A stretch of DNA of 64,000 nucleotides from Trichobilharzia szidati (Eukaryota; Platyhelminthes; Trematoda; Strigeidida; Schistosomatidae): positions 15,794,354 to 15,858,353 of the forward strand of contig OX235272.1 of assembly GCA_944472155.2 (NCBI GenBank), in the 5' to 3' direction. This document shows positions 1 to 11,315 of the stretch, piece after piece; position 1 is the first letter of the stretch, and the number at the start of each line of letters is the position of its first letter. The notes beneath the pieces are model-generated. The model ran no database searches, was not told the DNA's origin, and was given only the letters and a program-made list of their open reading frames with translations. The position numbers and the translations under genes are program-made.

Positions 1-427
1 TCGTACTACCTACCGGGGCTCATTAACTAAGTGACATTTAGCAGTATGTCAGTCGGAAACAGAATTCGGATAATCTGACTCTGAACTGTTTCCGGGATTA
101 TTTCAATCGTCCCACTTGTCATTCTACAACAAAATCTTCTGCAATGTTTCATCCCATTTTATCAAATTTTTCACCATGTTGTGTAACCTTTTTCTAATTA
201 CCTATTAATCCAGTGATTTTACGCCCCCCACCTATCCAACACCTGTACGTCCTATGAACTATTCTGTATATGACGTTATTTGTTATGATGTTTTGATATA
301 TTTAACTATGATTATAATCACAAACATTTTAATTGCATTTCATACTGCTACTACTATTATTATTATTCTATGTATTCACACGTCTGTTCAAATTTCGTGA
401 CAAGATATATTATTATTTATCATATCT
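1..427. other. AT-rich intergenic or intronic DNA, no gene seen
   Basis: No coding frame with retroelement or host character is visible. The stretch around 40-100 resembles 3055-3105 (shared core GTCAG-CGGAAACAG), so it is probably part of an unclassified dispersed repeat. The end is simple TAT/ATT-rich sequence leading into the tail of the next element. Confidence 0.5.
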
Positions 428-1147
428 ATTATTGTTTCTTTTAATTCCTAGAGGAAAATACGGCTTCAGCCGTGCGTCTCCATTGCGTTCAGTTCTCGGC
501 CAACGTTTTCACCTGGCTCCAAGTCTGCCTACACGCTTTCATCTCCTCTTCACATCATCTCCTCCAAGTCACCCACCCTAACACTGACGACCAACTCGCC
601 GATTCCAATACAGTTGGGTTCCAGTCGAACAATGGCTTGTCTAGTGATGTCACTTGATGGTTTCCTCAGAGTATGACCAGCCAATACATCTCCATTTCTT
701 CCTGCCTGCCTATTTGTTTCACAATCGGTTCCTGCTGAGTTGGTTCACTCATTGGCAGAGATCCCTCCCTGTTGGTGATCTTTTCTCGCTGGCCAGCCAT
801 CTGATCTTGAGTGGTATTGAGTGAAGACAACTAGCTGTTGATGAAGGTCTGTAGTTTGTTTGAGATGCTTTCTATGACGCGCAGTGCAAGTCTCTGATCC
901 ATATAGTATCACTGACTTCACATTGGAGTTGGAAATCCGGATCTGATGTTCGTTTTGATGGTGAGTAGGGCTGTTGACCTCCTCTACACAGAATTGAGAG
1001 TATTGAAAGCTTGTCTCGCTTTCCGATCCTCGCTGCCTTGATATCCTCGTCAGTTCCGTCTTCCTGTAGTTGAAACAATGCTTCCCATGTCGGCAGGTAA
1101 AAGAGGTTGTTTCTTTCAGGTTTCTTCCATTCATGCTGATTGTTGTC

Positions 1148-1178
<31 letters not shown>

Positions 1179-1345
1179 GTTGGCCAGGAATCTTCATCAC
1201 CCACCTATGTTTTCTCTATGTTCACCTAAAGTCTTATCTTCCCTGGATGCTTCTTCCACCAAATTGTTGCTTTTCGTTTGCATATCTTCCAGTTTGTGGG
1301 AAATCAGACATATATCATCGGCGAAGTCCAGATCCTCAGCAAAAG
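428..1345 (-). mobile_element. RTE/SR2-like LINE copy (subfamily A), 5'-truncated, degenerate
   Basis: Reads on the minus strand from about 1345 to an ATA-type tail near 428. Short frames retain the block after the RT catalytic box (DIxLISHKLEDMQ-like), then a LYGSETxTARH block and the K-WxGHT-LRKQT-like C-terminus found in many RTE/BovB-type LINEs. The frame is broken many times. A CAA/CAC-rich run near 1150-1180 encodes poly-H/Q. The 3' terminus (about 440-560) matches the ends of copies at 3.7, 10.3, 14.9, 35.5, 41.7 and 51.2 kb. The clade is inferred from family resemblance. Confidence 0.75.
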
Positions 1346-1929
1346 ATATAAACTCATATATATGTATTTATATGACTGTACAGATTGATAATAAATCCGT
1401 TGAAAAGAATCTCTAGTCTCAGTATTGTGTTCTTAATGTTACAATGGAAATTATTAGATTTTCAAGGGTTGGTTTGTAAGGATTAAATTTGTTTTTTTTT
1501 CACTAGTTTGACCGCGGATTGATATGAGAGTTAGAGAATCATTGAAAACCAGGGAGTACTGAAAAATGCCTTTTGAACCTAACTGTAAGTATTCCGATGG
1601 CAGACAGGAGACATTAGTCAGAATGCGTTTGGTTTTTTAATGATCAGAATCTTATTACGGATCATATCGCATTTTCCTCATTAGTATGTGATCACTTGTG
1701 GATAATACTGATAAAGTAAGCATTATATTGATCGCACATTTCCACTGGTTAGGCGGGTGAACATTTTTTCTAAGTTGCACTCTCGGAAATTCAAAAATAA
1801 TTGAACAAATAAGACGTTGAAGATGCTCATTAGAAATTTCTCGAGACTGCTTAGTGATGATCAAGAATATATTATTTTCAATGACTTTTTGTTCATAAGG
1901 TTCTACAGTTGTATGTCCATAATAATTGT
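1346..1929. other. AT-rich spacer with a small SINE1 scrap
   Basis: No gene seen. About 1505-1570 retains a minus-strand SINE1 tail (gttagagaatcattgaaaac then gggagtactg). 1355-1430 resembles a PLE terminal segment also seen at 58550-58610 (gactgtaca…ccg-tgaaaaga). Confidence 0.4.
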
Positions 1930-2287
1930 AGAATCCTTTGACTGGACACTAGTAACTAGTGTTATGCGTCTAGTACTCTCTTTGGTGCAGACTGAATTCT
2001 ATCAGTGAGGTTTTGCAATATGGCCACCATTCTAGGAGCTCACCATCACACTAGTAACTAGTATCCAACCAAAGGAATCCAATGCAGTCCTTCAGGAGGT
2101 CAGTCGCGAGCCTGAATAGCTCAGTGGTAACGTCTCAGACTGCAGTCAGCACTGGGTGGCGCGGGTTTGAATCTCAGAAGGGACATGGGTTCCTTCAGGG
2201 TTGAAGATACGCCTTGCTGAAGAGTGCCAACTAGCACGAAACCTAGGTCCAAGGCTTCCTACCGACTGCCTCCAACCATCTAATATA
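1930..2287 (+). mobile_element. SINE2: tRNA-headed SINE with hammerhead
   Basis: Three parts are visible. The 5' module (1930-2085) is bounded by inverted copies of an ACTAGTAACTAGT-containing motif. The tRNA-like head (about 2106-2180) has an A-box-like tagctcagtggt and a B-box-like gggtttgaatc. The body carries the hammerhead at 2211-2255 and the family 3' end ctccaaccatcta. Related copies occur at 54157-54819 and 63516-63791. Pol III transcription is inferred from the boxes. Confidence 0.75.
2211..2255 (+). ncRNA. Hammerhead ribozyme motif in SINE2
   Basis: All conserved parts are present in order: stem I GCCTTG, core CTGAAGA (fits CUGANGA), stem II GTGC/GCAC with a 6-nt loop, GAAA, palindromic stem III ACCTAGGT, cleavage C of GTC, and the closing stem I strand CAAGGC. 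Stem III has no loop, so activity may need dimerisation. Activity is not shown by sequence alone. Confidence 0.85.
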
Positions 2288-2599
2288 ACTGTAGAATGAT
2301 TGTTATCTGGACACATTAATGTCTTGGATGACATTGAACCAATGTCAATAGATCATTCTTCGAAAGCATCTGTGAGTTATTATCTGCATAAAAATGTATT
2401 ATTAAACTGAATATCAGACAAATTAATAAAGGATTACGTAATCAAATGAAAAAGAGAGTAAAGACATTCACTTATGAATTTATAGGTATCACAGCAGGCC
2501 ATGTTGGTGATAGTGAATAGACCTGCTTCTTTTTCACTCAGAACTTCAAGTGTTTTAAGCAAATTGCAATTGACTTTTTGCTGTTAACTTGGTGTGACC

Positions 2600-2905
2600 T
2601 TTGATCAACTATTCTAAGAATATTCAAGTGTTCGTTTTGTAGGGATTTCCTTTGATTAGGTGAAAGATTTCATCATAAGCTGACATCAATTAGAGAACGA
2701 TTGGATAACCTGGGAGTACTAGACAGCTGTTTCGTCCTAGTTTGGGGACTGTTCACAGTACGCAGCCACCGGAGTTCGAACCTATGACCTTCTGGCTACA
2801 AGGCGGGCTCGTAGATCATTAGGCCACTGGGACCTGATCTAATTGCTCATGAATCCTAACTTTTACCAATTCACGATATTTTATCTACAGATGTAGCACT
2901 TCTGA
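2600..2905 (-). mobile_element. SINE1 (Smα-like) copy, minus strand
   Basis: Order on the minus strand: 5' module scrap, tRNA-like head (B box ggttcgaac), ribozyme region, and tail with tgatgaaat. The ribozyme region keeps GGACGAAACAGCTGTC but the CUGANGA core is damaged (reads TGTGAACA), so it is probably inactive. Confidence 0.7.
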
Positions 2906-3697
2906 AATGAATTAATCTCCGTGACGAATATAGATCATCCATTTCTGGTATTCTAATGCAAAATTGAAGATTGAGGTTCACTTTGGAGTGTCAGTAGCAG
3001 TGGTGTTATTGCTTGTTACTAAGTGGGGTTGACAGTCTCACTCCCACATTACTACTACATTTAGGAGTACGTCAGCCGGAAACAGTATTCACATAATTTT
3101 TGTCACTAGGAAAGACACTGGAGAAAAACTGAGGGTGAAGAGTGTTACTAACTTAATAACTGACACAAATCATGCCACTTGAAGAGCTGTTCTACCCATG
3201 CAGCAATCTACATATATATACAAAATTTACACTACATACTACTTACTTTCAGCATAAGTAGCCGGAACGATTGGTGAAAAATGGCAGGTTGGTGTTTTCA
3301 GTGTATGCTTAATTTGTTTATTTGTCATGGGATCCAGTCGCCAGGTGGACAGTATGGACAGGGCTTGTTCAGTGAACTGTGAATTTGGACCGATTAATTC
3401 ACAAGCTGAAAAACTTGACTTTGTATCACTTGTCTCTAGTAGGTGAATTTGTCCAGCTTGTTGATGTTGTTGCTGATGAGGTTGATGTTGATTTAAAACA
3501 TAGTAATGATTCGCCAGACCTTTTTGTAATAAGCATAATTCTGTAATGAATTGTAATTGTATATGAGTCTGTAATTACAGAAGCCAAAAAAAATAGATTT
3601 AAGTTTGGCGGATAGAAAGAAATATGAAACTTGAGGTTCATTTTTAAGCAAAAAGATTCGTTTGAGCGATACTTCCGGTGACTTATTACTATTATTA
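2906..3697. other. Non-genic AT-rich stretch
   Basis: No supported gene. 3055-3105 shares a diverged repeat with the window start. A short minus frame near 3426-3641 (S/T-rich) shows no family features and no splice context I trust. Confidence 0.45.
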
Positions 3698-4218
3698 TTA
3701 TTGTTTCCTTTAATTCTTAGGGGAATAAAGGGCTTCAGCCGTGCATCTCCATTGCATTCGGTTCTCTGCTAGAGTCTCTACCTGGCTCCAAGTCTGCCCA
3801 CACGCTTTCATCTCCTCTTCACATCACCTCCTCAAAGTCACCCACCCTTCCACTGACGACCAACTCGCCGATCCCAATACCGTCGGGTTCCACTCGAGCA
3901 ATGGCTTCTCTAGTGATGTCACTCACTTGATGGTTTGTTTCCTCAGAGTATGGCCAGTTCAATCCATCTCCATTTCTTCCTGCCTGCCTATTTGTTTCAC
4001 AATCGGTTCCTGCTGAGTTTGTTTGGTCATTGCCAGAGATCCCTCTCTGATGCTGATCTCTTCTGGCCGGCCATGTGATCTTGAGTGGTATTGAGCGAAG
4101 ACAACTGTTAATGAAGGTGTGTAGTTTGTTTGAGATGGTCTTTATGACGCGCAGTGCAAGTCTCTGATCCGTATAGTGAGTAGCACTGACTGACTTCACA
4201 TTGGAGTTGAAAATCCGC
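3698..4218 (-). mobile_element. RTE/SR2-like LINE 3' fragment (subfamily A)
   Basis: The minus-strand copy begins near 4218 inside the RIFNSNVKSVS segment and ends at an ATT/ATA microsatellite at 3698-3710. It carries only the region C-terminal to RT, with frameshifts. The 3' terminal 150 bp align by eye to the copy at 428-560. Confidence 0.75.
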
Positions 4219-4589
4219 AAGGTCGCTTCCCTCCAAACTAAATTTTAATGTAACAGTCCATTACATTACATTACATGTAATGTCTAACTCAGCCTTTGGT
4301 GATGCTAACACTTCTATTATGTCCTTAGGTTAAAATCGACGGTTATATGGTGGATGTCCACTAGGGATGGAATCATGCATGGGCACGTATTCTGTCTTTT
4401 ATGGGATCAGTGTTTATCCTTAAAAGATATGTGTATTTCAGACTTGGTAGACTAAGTGACTTTACAAATAAAATATATGGAAACTATCACCTTATACACA
4501 GAAATTGTTTTATTATTAAATGAGCTCGTTATGTTATCAATTTGGACCAAAGGTGTAGTAGCGTCTTCCAACTTTCAAGGGAAAATTAA
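4219..4589. other. Spacer, no gene seen
   Basis: AT-rich. A short palindromic run of tacatt/aatgta lies near 4260-4282. Nothing else supportable. Confidence 0.4.
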
Positions 4590-5090
4590 GCTTGAACAGA
4601 AATTAAGTGTAGCATCTACAGGAAGCATCATTTCAACCACAGGAGAAAGGAATGAAGATGTCAAGGCCAGAATCAGAAGAGCAAGATACACCTTCATCAA
4701 TCTAAAAATCCATTTGGAAATCTTATGCACTCAGGTCAAAACATCAAGGTTCGTATTTAGTACACAAATGTGGAGTCGTCACTTCTTCTGTATGGATCAG
4801 AAAAGTGGTGTATAATAAAAAGCCTTTCTAACAGTTTGCAGACATTCATCAACAACTGTCTTCATTCTATAATGAAGATCAAATGGCTGGCCGGGAAGAA
4901 TAAAGCAACAAGAAACTATGGGAAAAAACTAGCCAAGAATCAGTCTTTCGACAGATATGTAGGAGAAAATGTGATATCGCTCACCAGGTCATCGCTCAAG
5001 TGTAACTCGAATGAGAAGCAACGAGTAGGTAGTCGATGCGAATGTGATATGGAAGATATACATATATATATATATATATATGTATGAAGG
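4590..5090 (+). mobile_element. Old, diverged RTE-like LINE fragment
   Basis: Plus-strand frames at 4456-4815 and 4770-5087 keep the order STTGERNEDVKARIRRARYTF, then LLYGSEKWCI, then LQTFINNCL…IKWLAGKN. This is the same C-terminal region as the younger copies but is much more diverged. It ends in an ATAT microsatellite at 5058-5082. A separate, older LINE layer is likely. Confidence 0.6.
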
Positions 5091-5149
5091 TGTTGTGATT
5101 GAACTTCTTTTGTGAATTTTGTAGTGCTAATAGACTGAATACTGAACGG

Positions 5150-5249
5150 GTAAACTTTACGTCGGCTACGATTACATCAAGACATGCAAGAGAACAGTAT
5201 TGTTTTCAATGAGATCTTCAAGCTTTATTCTAATGTACATAGCTTTATA
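5150..5249. repeat. PLE2 terminal segment, split by an RTE insertion
   Basis: On the minus strand this contains a degenerate hammerhead-like block (TTGAAGA then GAAA at about 5185-5226). It is homologous to 29225-29262 and 34084-34130. The other half of the terminus resumes at 6044-6110 (cagtaacggtgagcttgtggatc, compare 34160-34185). Confidence 0.6.
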
Positions 5250-6043
5250 GCAGCAAAGACAGGGCTCAAGGTGAACATAGACAAGACGGTGGTTATGAAA
5301 ATAACCAACCAACCAACCAACAACAACAACAACAGCAACGCCCACCGCCAATCACCATCAACGGGGGGTATTTGAAAGTGGTTACTTCATTCACCTATCT
5401 AGAGAGCATTGTCTCAACTACACGAGGGACGGACGAGGATGTCGAATCGAGAATCGGGAAGGCGAGAAACACATTCATCTACCTGGAACCAATCTGGAAA
5501 TCTTCCGCTGTCACTCAACTCAGCCAGCATCAACAACAAAATTCGAATTTTCAATACAAACGTCAGTCAAGTCAGTCAGTCAGTTCTTCTATACGGATGG
5601 ATCAGAAACTTGACGGCGGGTCACAAAGAACATTTCCAACAGCCTGTTGCACACCTTTATCAGCAACTAACTGTCTTCGCTGGCTCTATACTCAAGATCA
5701 GATGGCTGGAAAGAACAAGAAACTACGGGAACAAACAAAACAAGAACCAATCTCTCAACAAATATGCAGGAGAAAGGTGAGATGGATTGGACACTCACTC
5801 GCTGAGGAGGCCACTCGCTGGGTGACATCGCGCGTCAGGCCAACGCTCGAGTGGAACCCGAAAGGGAAGCGGCGAGTGGGACGTCAGTGCAAGGGTGACA
5901 TGGAGGAGATCGTGTGAAGAGGAGTTGAAACAATATGGACTAACATGGATGCAAGTGGAAAGTACAGCATGGGACAGGAGCAAGTGGAAACGTGTTGTTG
6001 AAGCCCTATGTTCCACTAGGAACACAAGGGAACAATAATAATA
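5250..6043 (+). mobile_element. RTE/SR2-like LINE copy (subfamily B) nested in PLE2
   Basis: A 5'-truncated plus-strand copy. Frames at 5372-5917 and 5409-5780 jointly encode the TYLxSIVSTTRGTDEDVxSRIGKAR block, an LLYG block and the KVRWIGHSLAEEAT C-terminus. Frame changes near 5550-5600 break it. It ends cactaggaacacaagggaac plus (AATA)n. Flanks acatagctttata (5237-5249) and acatatctttata (6044-6056) look like a 13-bp TSD with one mismatch, so it jumped into a PLE2 terminus. Confidence 0.75.
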
Positions 6044-6056
6044 ACATATCTTTATA

Positions 6057-6589
6057 TATATGATAACATTTTTGGCAGTAACGGTGAGCTTGTGGATCAC
6101 AAATTATGGATGTTCAATGTTGTGAACTTGTCAGTATTTTAAGTAATTTCAGTATTTATGACTGAATATGAAAAGATGAGACTAAAGAATGGTTTTCAAA
6201 TATTTCTAGTTACATATTTTAAGCTATGCTATCACGCTTTATTTGTATGCATTATTCCGTGATATATATTTTGTGTCAGATTGTATATTTGCATGATAAT
6301 CAAGCATAAAAACCACTCATCTAATGGATTATATGAAAATGAATGACTGTTGATGCACTTTCTATAGACCAAAGAACATAAGAGCTGTAATTGTTCAAAT
6401 ACTTTGGGGCTAATAATCGATTAACCCTCTTTAAAATAAAGGTGTTTTGTATTTCCCAATGAATGAAAAACAAAAGGATATTGTTTTCACTGATGTTACG
6501 CTATTCAGTGTTGCTAATAGCTTTATCAAAGTATTATTCAACCAGAATATAAAAAAAAATCTCAGCTTATATATATAACAACTTAATCA
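6057..6589. other. AT-rich spacer after the PLE2 terminus
   Basis: Up to about 6110 continues the PLE2 terminal repeat. Beyond that I see no gene or recognised repeat. Confidence 0.4.
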
Positions 6590-7510
6590 TCGTTCCTCAG
6601 CATGGGGCCATTTTTGCCTATGTCTATTTGGCCAATTGGTGAAGATCTCACAACCAGGTGTCAACTGTTGGATTTGATAAGTGTGTAAAATTATAAAAGC
6701 AGCCTGTGTTTTCATAAAGAAATTGCTTATGACATTCGTGTTGATTTTGTCCCTTCATGGGGAGGGAGGTGTTGTAACCAGGTCAAATTCTGATTTAGTT
6801 CATCATTCCTATTCAGACAATTTGGATTTCACCTGATATGAAGTGCTTCTGATATTAGACGTTCTTTGTGACTTCTGAATTTTTTCTGGATTATTTAAAT
6901 ATTGTCAAAATCAAATTTGTGGCCTGATTCTATGGCGTGTAGACGTATGGCTGATGATTTTTCAAGCTTTTCTAGTTCAAGTGGATTTCTCGGTGGTCGA
7001 TCAGATGCTCTGCAGTGTTCATTTCTTTTGGTTTTGTTTGTCCGATGTATATCGCATCACACTTAAAGCAAGCATTTTATTTTATAGACACAATTAGATG
7101 GAGAATACTTAGGGATTCGGTCTTTTATATGGACAAGGCTGCTTTGTCGCGTGCGTGTCTGATGTTTTCAAGAAAACTTTGATGTCGTGCTTATTGAGTA
7201 CTCTTCTGATATCCTGTGACGTCTCTGATCTATACGGAATGACAGCTGTTGAGGTCCATGTTTTCGGAATGCGTTTTCGGCCATACTTGATATCTTTGTT
7301 AGTTTTGTTGATAAAGTCCTTTGGGTAGTTATTTTACTTGACAGTCTCAGTGATGTTTGATATTTCTCCTTCTTCTTTTTCTTTCTCATCCGTTATCAAA
7401 GAGTGTGTTCTTCTAAGAAGACTTGAGACAACTGATACCTTTGCGCTGATGGGTTTTCTTCCTGAATATATAGATATACCAAAATGTCCGTTTTCTCTCC
7501 TCTTAACTAG
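6590..7510 (-). mobile_element. PLE4 remnant: RT thumb and GIY-YIG region, minus strand
   Basis: Read on the minus strand, broken frames give HIKDRIPKYSPSNCVYKIKC, then a CDIH-type GIY-YIG core, then ESGHKFDFDNI and KERLISEALH. The same order occurs on the plus strand at 63120-64000, and the two copies share the 3' non-coding end (6600-6790 versus 63870-64000). The GIY-YIG endonuclease is the domain that defines most PLEs. Stops and frameshifts make it non-functional. Confidence 0.65.
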
Positions 7511-8351
7511 GCAGTTTGGAAGTGGTAGTTCACCGACGTCTGATTCTGCCTGCTTCCGAAGTAAACTGGATGCTGGGAGATAGATTGTTCAGGTGGGAGG
7601 TTCTTCATTCTCAAAAACTGAAACGCATGGCCTTGACTATCCACACATCCCAAATGGTGTGCACGGGTACTTCGTACAGTGTGGAACTGCATTATTTTTT
7701 ATTTAATATGGCTTACACAGATGCGAAATCTAAATGAAACCGGAATCCTCGCTTCTTCCCCTTCCTCTCTCTCTATCTTACTTCGTCTCTTTTCCTACAC
7801 TATCGTTTCTTCCAAATGTTTAATTCAAGCTTGGTTAATTTACCTGTGTGAAGAGAAATAGTGTGAAAAATCGAGGTGTGGGAAGGGGGAGTAGGAATAA
7901 ACCATAGAATGTGTGGTGATTATGTTACACCTGATTCATTATTTCTACACACCCCAATTGAATGAAATAAATATTTCACACCTGTACACATAAAATCAGT
8001 TCTTATTTCATTCTAAACAGGTTTTCTATGCCATCGTGTTATAAACGTAGACTGAATCTAGATGGCAGAGGAGTTTTTAAACTGTTGAACTAATAAAAAG
8101 ACTATCTAGTTTACGCAAATACTTAAAGTAGGCAAGCTAAAAACAGTTAGGTAAGTAGGCCTTCTAAGTAAGTAGGTGAGTGAGTAGCATTTTACAAAGT
8201 TTTCAATTCATCACGTAAAACTTCATCATCATAAATAATAATAATAACAACAGTAACGCATGATTTTGTACTTTTAGACCATAGAGAAGAGGAACATGTT
8301 TAAAAATCGTTTCTTCATTTTAAGGCGTAGCAAAATAGAAAATAAATCTTT
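7511..8351. other. No supportable gene; short overlapping frames
   Basis: Short frames on both strands at 7507-7737 conflict and show no family motif. They may be 5' sequence of the neighbouring PLE4. 7740-8340 is AT-rich with pyrimidine runs. 8125-8185 holds short tandem GTAAGTAGG-type units. Confidence 0.4.
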
Positions 8352-8540
8352 AAGTTTTCAAGTATTGGTTTTGTGGGGATTTTGTTTGATTGCGTGGAGG
8401 ATTTCATCATGAGCTGACATCGGTTAGAGAACCACTGGAAAACCTGGGAGTACTGGACCTCTGTTTCGTCCTAGTTTGGGACTCTTCATCAGTACGCACC
8501 CACCGGGGTTTGAACCCAGGACCTTCCGGTTACAAGGATG
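8352..8540 (-). mobile_element. SINE1 (Smα-like) copy, minus strand, head truncated
   Basis: Minus-strand copy of tail, ribozyme region and part of the tRNA-like head. The core reads ATGAAGA between intact stem I strands GTACTG and CAGTAC, that is C3 replaced by A, a state shared with other copies here. It is joined directly to an oppositely oriented tail at 8541. Confidence 0.75.
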
Positions 8541-8960
8541 TCAGCTCATGATGAAATCCTCCACGCAATCAAACAAAATCCCCACAAAACTAATACTTGA
8601 GAATTAATCTGATGCTCACTAGCGACTGGCCCTATTCAGGCAGTTAACCTGGGGTTCTAGTGGGAAGCCATGACCAGCAGGGTACAGCAGGTTGAAGATG
8701 AGGCAGTAACTCATCGAAGAAGACATTGCGAAATGGCCGCGCTATGTCGTGAATTGGCAGAAGTTATAATTCAAGGACCATTGGATCGGGTCCCAGTGGC
8801 TTAATGGTATACGAGCTCACCTTGTAACTAGAAGGTCCTGAGTTTGAATTCCGGTGGGTGCGTAGTGATGAAGAGTCCCAAACTAGGATGAAACAGCTGT
8901 TCAGTACCATCATGTTTCCCAGTGGTCCTCTAACTGAAATCTTTAAGTGTTTAATTTAAT
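8541..8960 (+). mobile_element. SINE1 tail followed by a near-full-length SINE1
   Basis: 8541-8606 is a plus-strand SINE1 tail. From 8608 follows the 5' module (tgatgctcactagcgactgg), then the tRNA-like head with A-box-like tggcttaatggt and B-box-like gagtttgaattc (8800-8860), a C3-mutated hammerhead (8858-8905) and a truncated tail. The order tail then new 5' module is a head-to-tail junction, consistent with dimers. Confidence 0.7.
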
Positions 8961-8984
8961 CAAAATTTTCGTCTACGGGTTCGA

Positions 8985-9900
8985 GAACATTGGCCAGCTT
9001 GGTTCAGTAGGGGGGGAAATAAGTGCATAAAAAGCTCGATCCTGTCACACTTGGTCGACACTGGACACCATATCGATGTCAACACAGCTTTCGGGGTTAT
9101 ATACCGAATTTCTAAGTCGTTATCACGTACAGTTCACTTACGTTTCCTACACATAGCTGAAGCTGTTGCAATAAGATCGACTGAACTGGAACTTTGTATC
9201 CAAAAAGAACACGTCCAGACGCTGTTCCTACTGTGGCCAAACTTGGATTGATTATTCTTCTTCTCACCAAGAGTGCTCCTTCCCCTTAACCCTCTTGGTT
9301 GTTTTTATTTCCTTTGCTTATTATCACAAATATTATTATTAAAATTATTATTGTTATTAATATTATTATTATTCGTCATAATTTATGCCCTTCATGCAAA
9401 CATTCTCTCAATACTATCGAATTTTTAATTTATACTATCCGGACTTATTATTAGTGATATTATCTCTTTTCTCAATATATGCCTCCACCTGTTTCATTTC
9501 ACACATTCCTTATTTCATTATGAACCTATCATTGCAATCTTACTATCTCCTGTTTAACACAGACCACTTTGTACTAGCCACTCACCTGACACCTTTTATA
9601 ACCTTGAACTGACTTGTCAATTTTCCTACCCCACACTCTACAAATCTACTATGATTAATCACCACCATTGTCTCCCGTTTTACAATATATTGTAATCGAT
9701 TTCAGCCTAGCACGTTTGTCACACACAAATACGACTATTTATTTTGACATCCCATAACTGGTAATCTTTTATTCTACGTTAAAAATGTATCAGCCGCATA
9801 ACTGGCCTTTATTGTAACGGCAACAAATATTATATTTTATAATTGTAAGACCTGAAGAGAAATTATTGAAAAGAATATTCTTCGTTCAGATTGACTTTTA
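8985..9900 (+). mobile_element. PLE2 remnant: GIY-YIG C-terminus and long 3' non-coding region
   Basis: The frame at 9000-9251 encodes DTGHHIDVNTAFGVIY, then FLHIAEAVAIR…LELCIQKEHVQT, the C-terminal end of a PLE GIY-YIG domain. The catalytic GIY and YIG strands are missing, so it is 5'-truncated. 9252-9900 is non-coding and matches 33390-34050 (shared tgcctccacctgtttcattt-like and cttgtcaattttcct motifs). The frame at 9385-9612 lies in this 3' region and is not a gene. Confidence 0.65.
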
Positions 9901-10219
9901 ATTCTTAATATGGGAATTTTCCATACTATCAAAATGTATGTAGATAAGAAGAGATTCATGGATGTGAAATGAAGGAATAAGTGGTTTGACAAACCATCCT
10001 GCTAGGAAATCATTTCAATTTGCATTAGGACCTGATATATGTTAGATAACTATTGAAAACCACGAAATAAAAAACAGGTGTTTCCTCGTAATTTAGGGCT
10101 GTTTAGTTGACAGCACCCAGGAAAAACAGGTTGACAAGCGAACCCGTTCACACTTCAACGCTGAGACGGATAGTCCAATACTCCATGAATTTCAATCACT
10201 GTTAATTAACCAACCAACG
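9901..10219. other. Spacer with a degenerate SINE1-like trace
   Basis: 10030-10190 vaguely follows a minus SINE1 (aactattgaaaaccac, ggctgtttagttgac) but is too diverged to bound. Otherwise nothing. Confidence 0.3.
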
Positions 10220-10318
10220 AGGCTGCCTACTATCGCCAATGATTTTCCTGATTGTAGTAGATTGGATAATGTAACAAACAGCGGCGGGCAATGAGGAAAC
10301 AGGCTTAAAATGGACTCA
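10220..10318 (+). mobile_element. Small RTE RT-domain fragment, plus strand
   Basis: Encodes an RGCLLSPMIF-like RT motif B segment (gaggctgcctactatcgcca) and the GNEETG-like follow-on. It is abruptly fused to a minus-strand copy of the same family, so it is a rearranged junction rather than one insertion. Confidence 0.6.
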
Positions 10319-11315
10319 CACACTCTGCTAGAGTCTTCACCTCGCTCCGAGTCTGCCCACACGTTTTCATCTCCTCTTCACATCACCTCCTCCAAGTCAC
10401 CAAACCTCGCACTCACCACCAACTCGCCGCTTCCCTTTCAGTCGGGTTCCACTCGAGCAATGGCTTGTCTAGTGATGTCACTCACTTGATGGTTTGTTTC
10501 CTCAGAGTATGGCCAGCCAATCCATCTCCATTTCTTCCTGCTTATTTCTTTCAAAATCGGTTCCTGCTGAGTTGGTTCACTCATTGCCAGACATCCCTCT
10601 CTGTTGCTGATCTTTTCTGGCCGGCCATCTGATGTTGAGTGGTGTTGAGCAAAGACAATTTACTGTTAATGAATGTCTGTAGTTTGTTTGAGATGCTCTT
10701 CATGACGCGCAGTACAAGTCTCTGATTCATCCGTATAGTGAGTAGCACTGACTGACTTCACATTGGATGCTGAGTGCTGTTGACCTCCTCTACACAGACT
10801 TGAGAGTAGTGAAAGCTTGTCTTGCTTTACCGATCGTCACTGTTTTGATTTCCTCGTCAGTTCCGTTCGCCTGTAGCTGAAATGATGCTTCCCAGGTAGG
10901 TAGGTGGGTGAAGGAGGTTGTTTCTTTCAGGTTCCTCCCATTTATGCTGACCATCGTCTGTTGTTGTTCTTGTCCAGGAATCTTCATCACCTCTGTTTTC
11001 TCTATGTTCACCTGAAATGACATCCTATCTTCTCCGGATGCTTCTTCTGCCAACTTGTTGCTTTTCGCTTGCATATCTTCCAGTTTGTGACATATATCAT
11101 CGGTGAAGTCCAGATCCTCCAAGTTTTTTGTGTGTGTCCATTTTATGCCTGTTTCCTCATTACCCGCTGTGTGTCTCTCGCATTCTCCAGTCTACTGCAA
11201 TCAGGAAAATCATTGGCGATAGTAGGCAGCCAGCCAGCCTTGTCTTCCTCCTGTCCTCACTTCGAAGGATTCCGTAAGTTTCCCGTTGTGGATTACTTGG
11301 CATGCAGCATTGTCG
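10319..11315 (-). mobile_element. RTE/SR2-like LINE copy (subfamily A), minus strand
   Basis: Minus strand from the RT motif B/C region (about 11315-11080, including EDLDFTDDICHKLEDMQAKSNKLAEEAS) through the VNIEKTEVMKIPGQEQQQ and TSFTHLPTWEASFQL blocks to the C-terminal region. The catalytic YADD/FADD position reads FTDD, already mutated. It lacks the usual microsatellite end because the plus fragment at 10220 abuts it. Confidence 0.75.

Noticed and set aside
745..1200. 151-residue minus-strand frame with poly-His/Gln
   Set aside because: It is a frameshifted piece of the RTE copy; the H/Q run comes from a CAA/CAC-like expansion inside the element.
2106..2180. Possible tRNA gene (tagctcagtggt … gggtttgaatc)
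   Set aside because: The variable and anticodon regions differ in length among copies and the SINE2 body always follows; SINE head only.
6590..6640. Hammerhead-like CTGAGGA at the PLE4 3' end
   Set aside because: CUGANGA is present on the minus strand but no GAAA or pairing stem II follows in range.
7507..7737. Overlapping 60-80 residue frames on both strands
   Set aside because: Mutually exclusive, without motifs or splice signals.
9385..9612. Hydrophobic 75-residue frame that could look like a membrane protein
   Set aside because: It lies in the PLE2 3' non-coding region; the homologous stretch at 33541-33726 does not conserve the frame.
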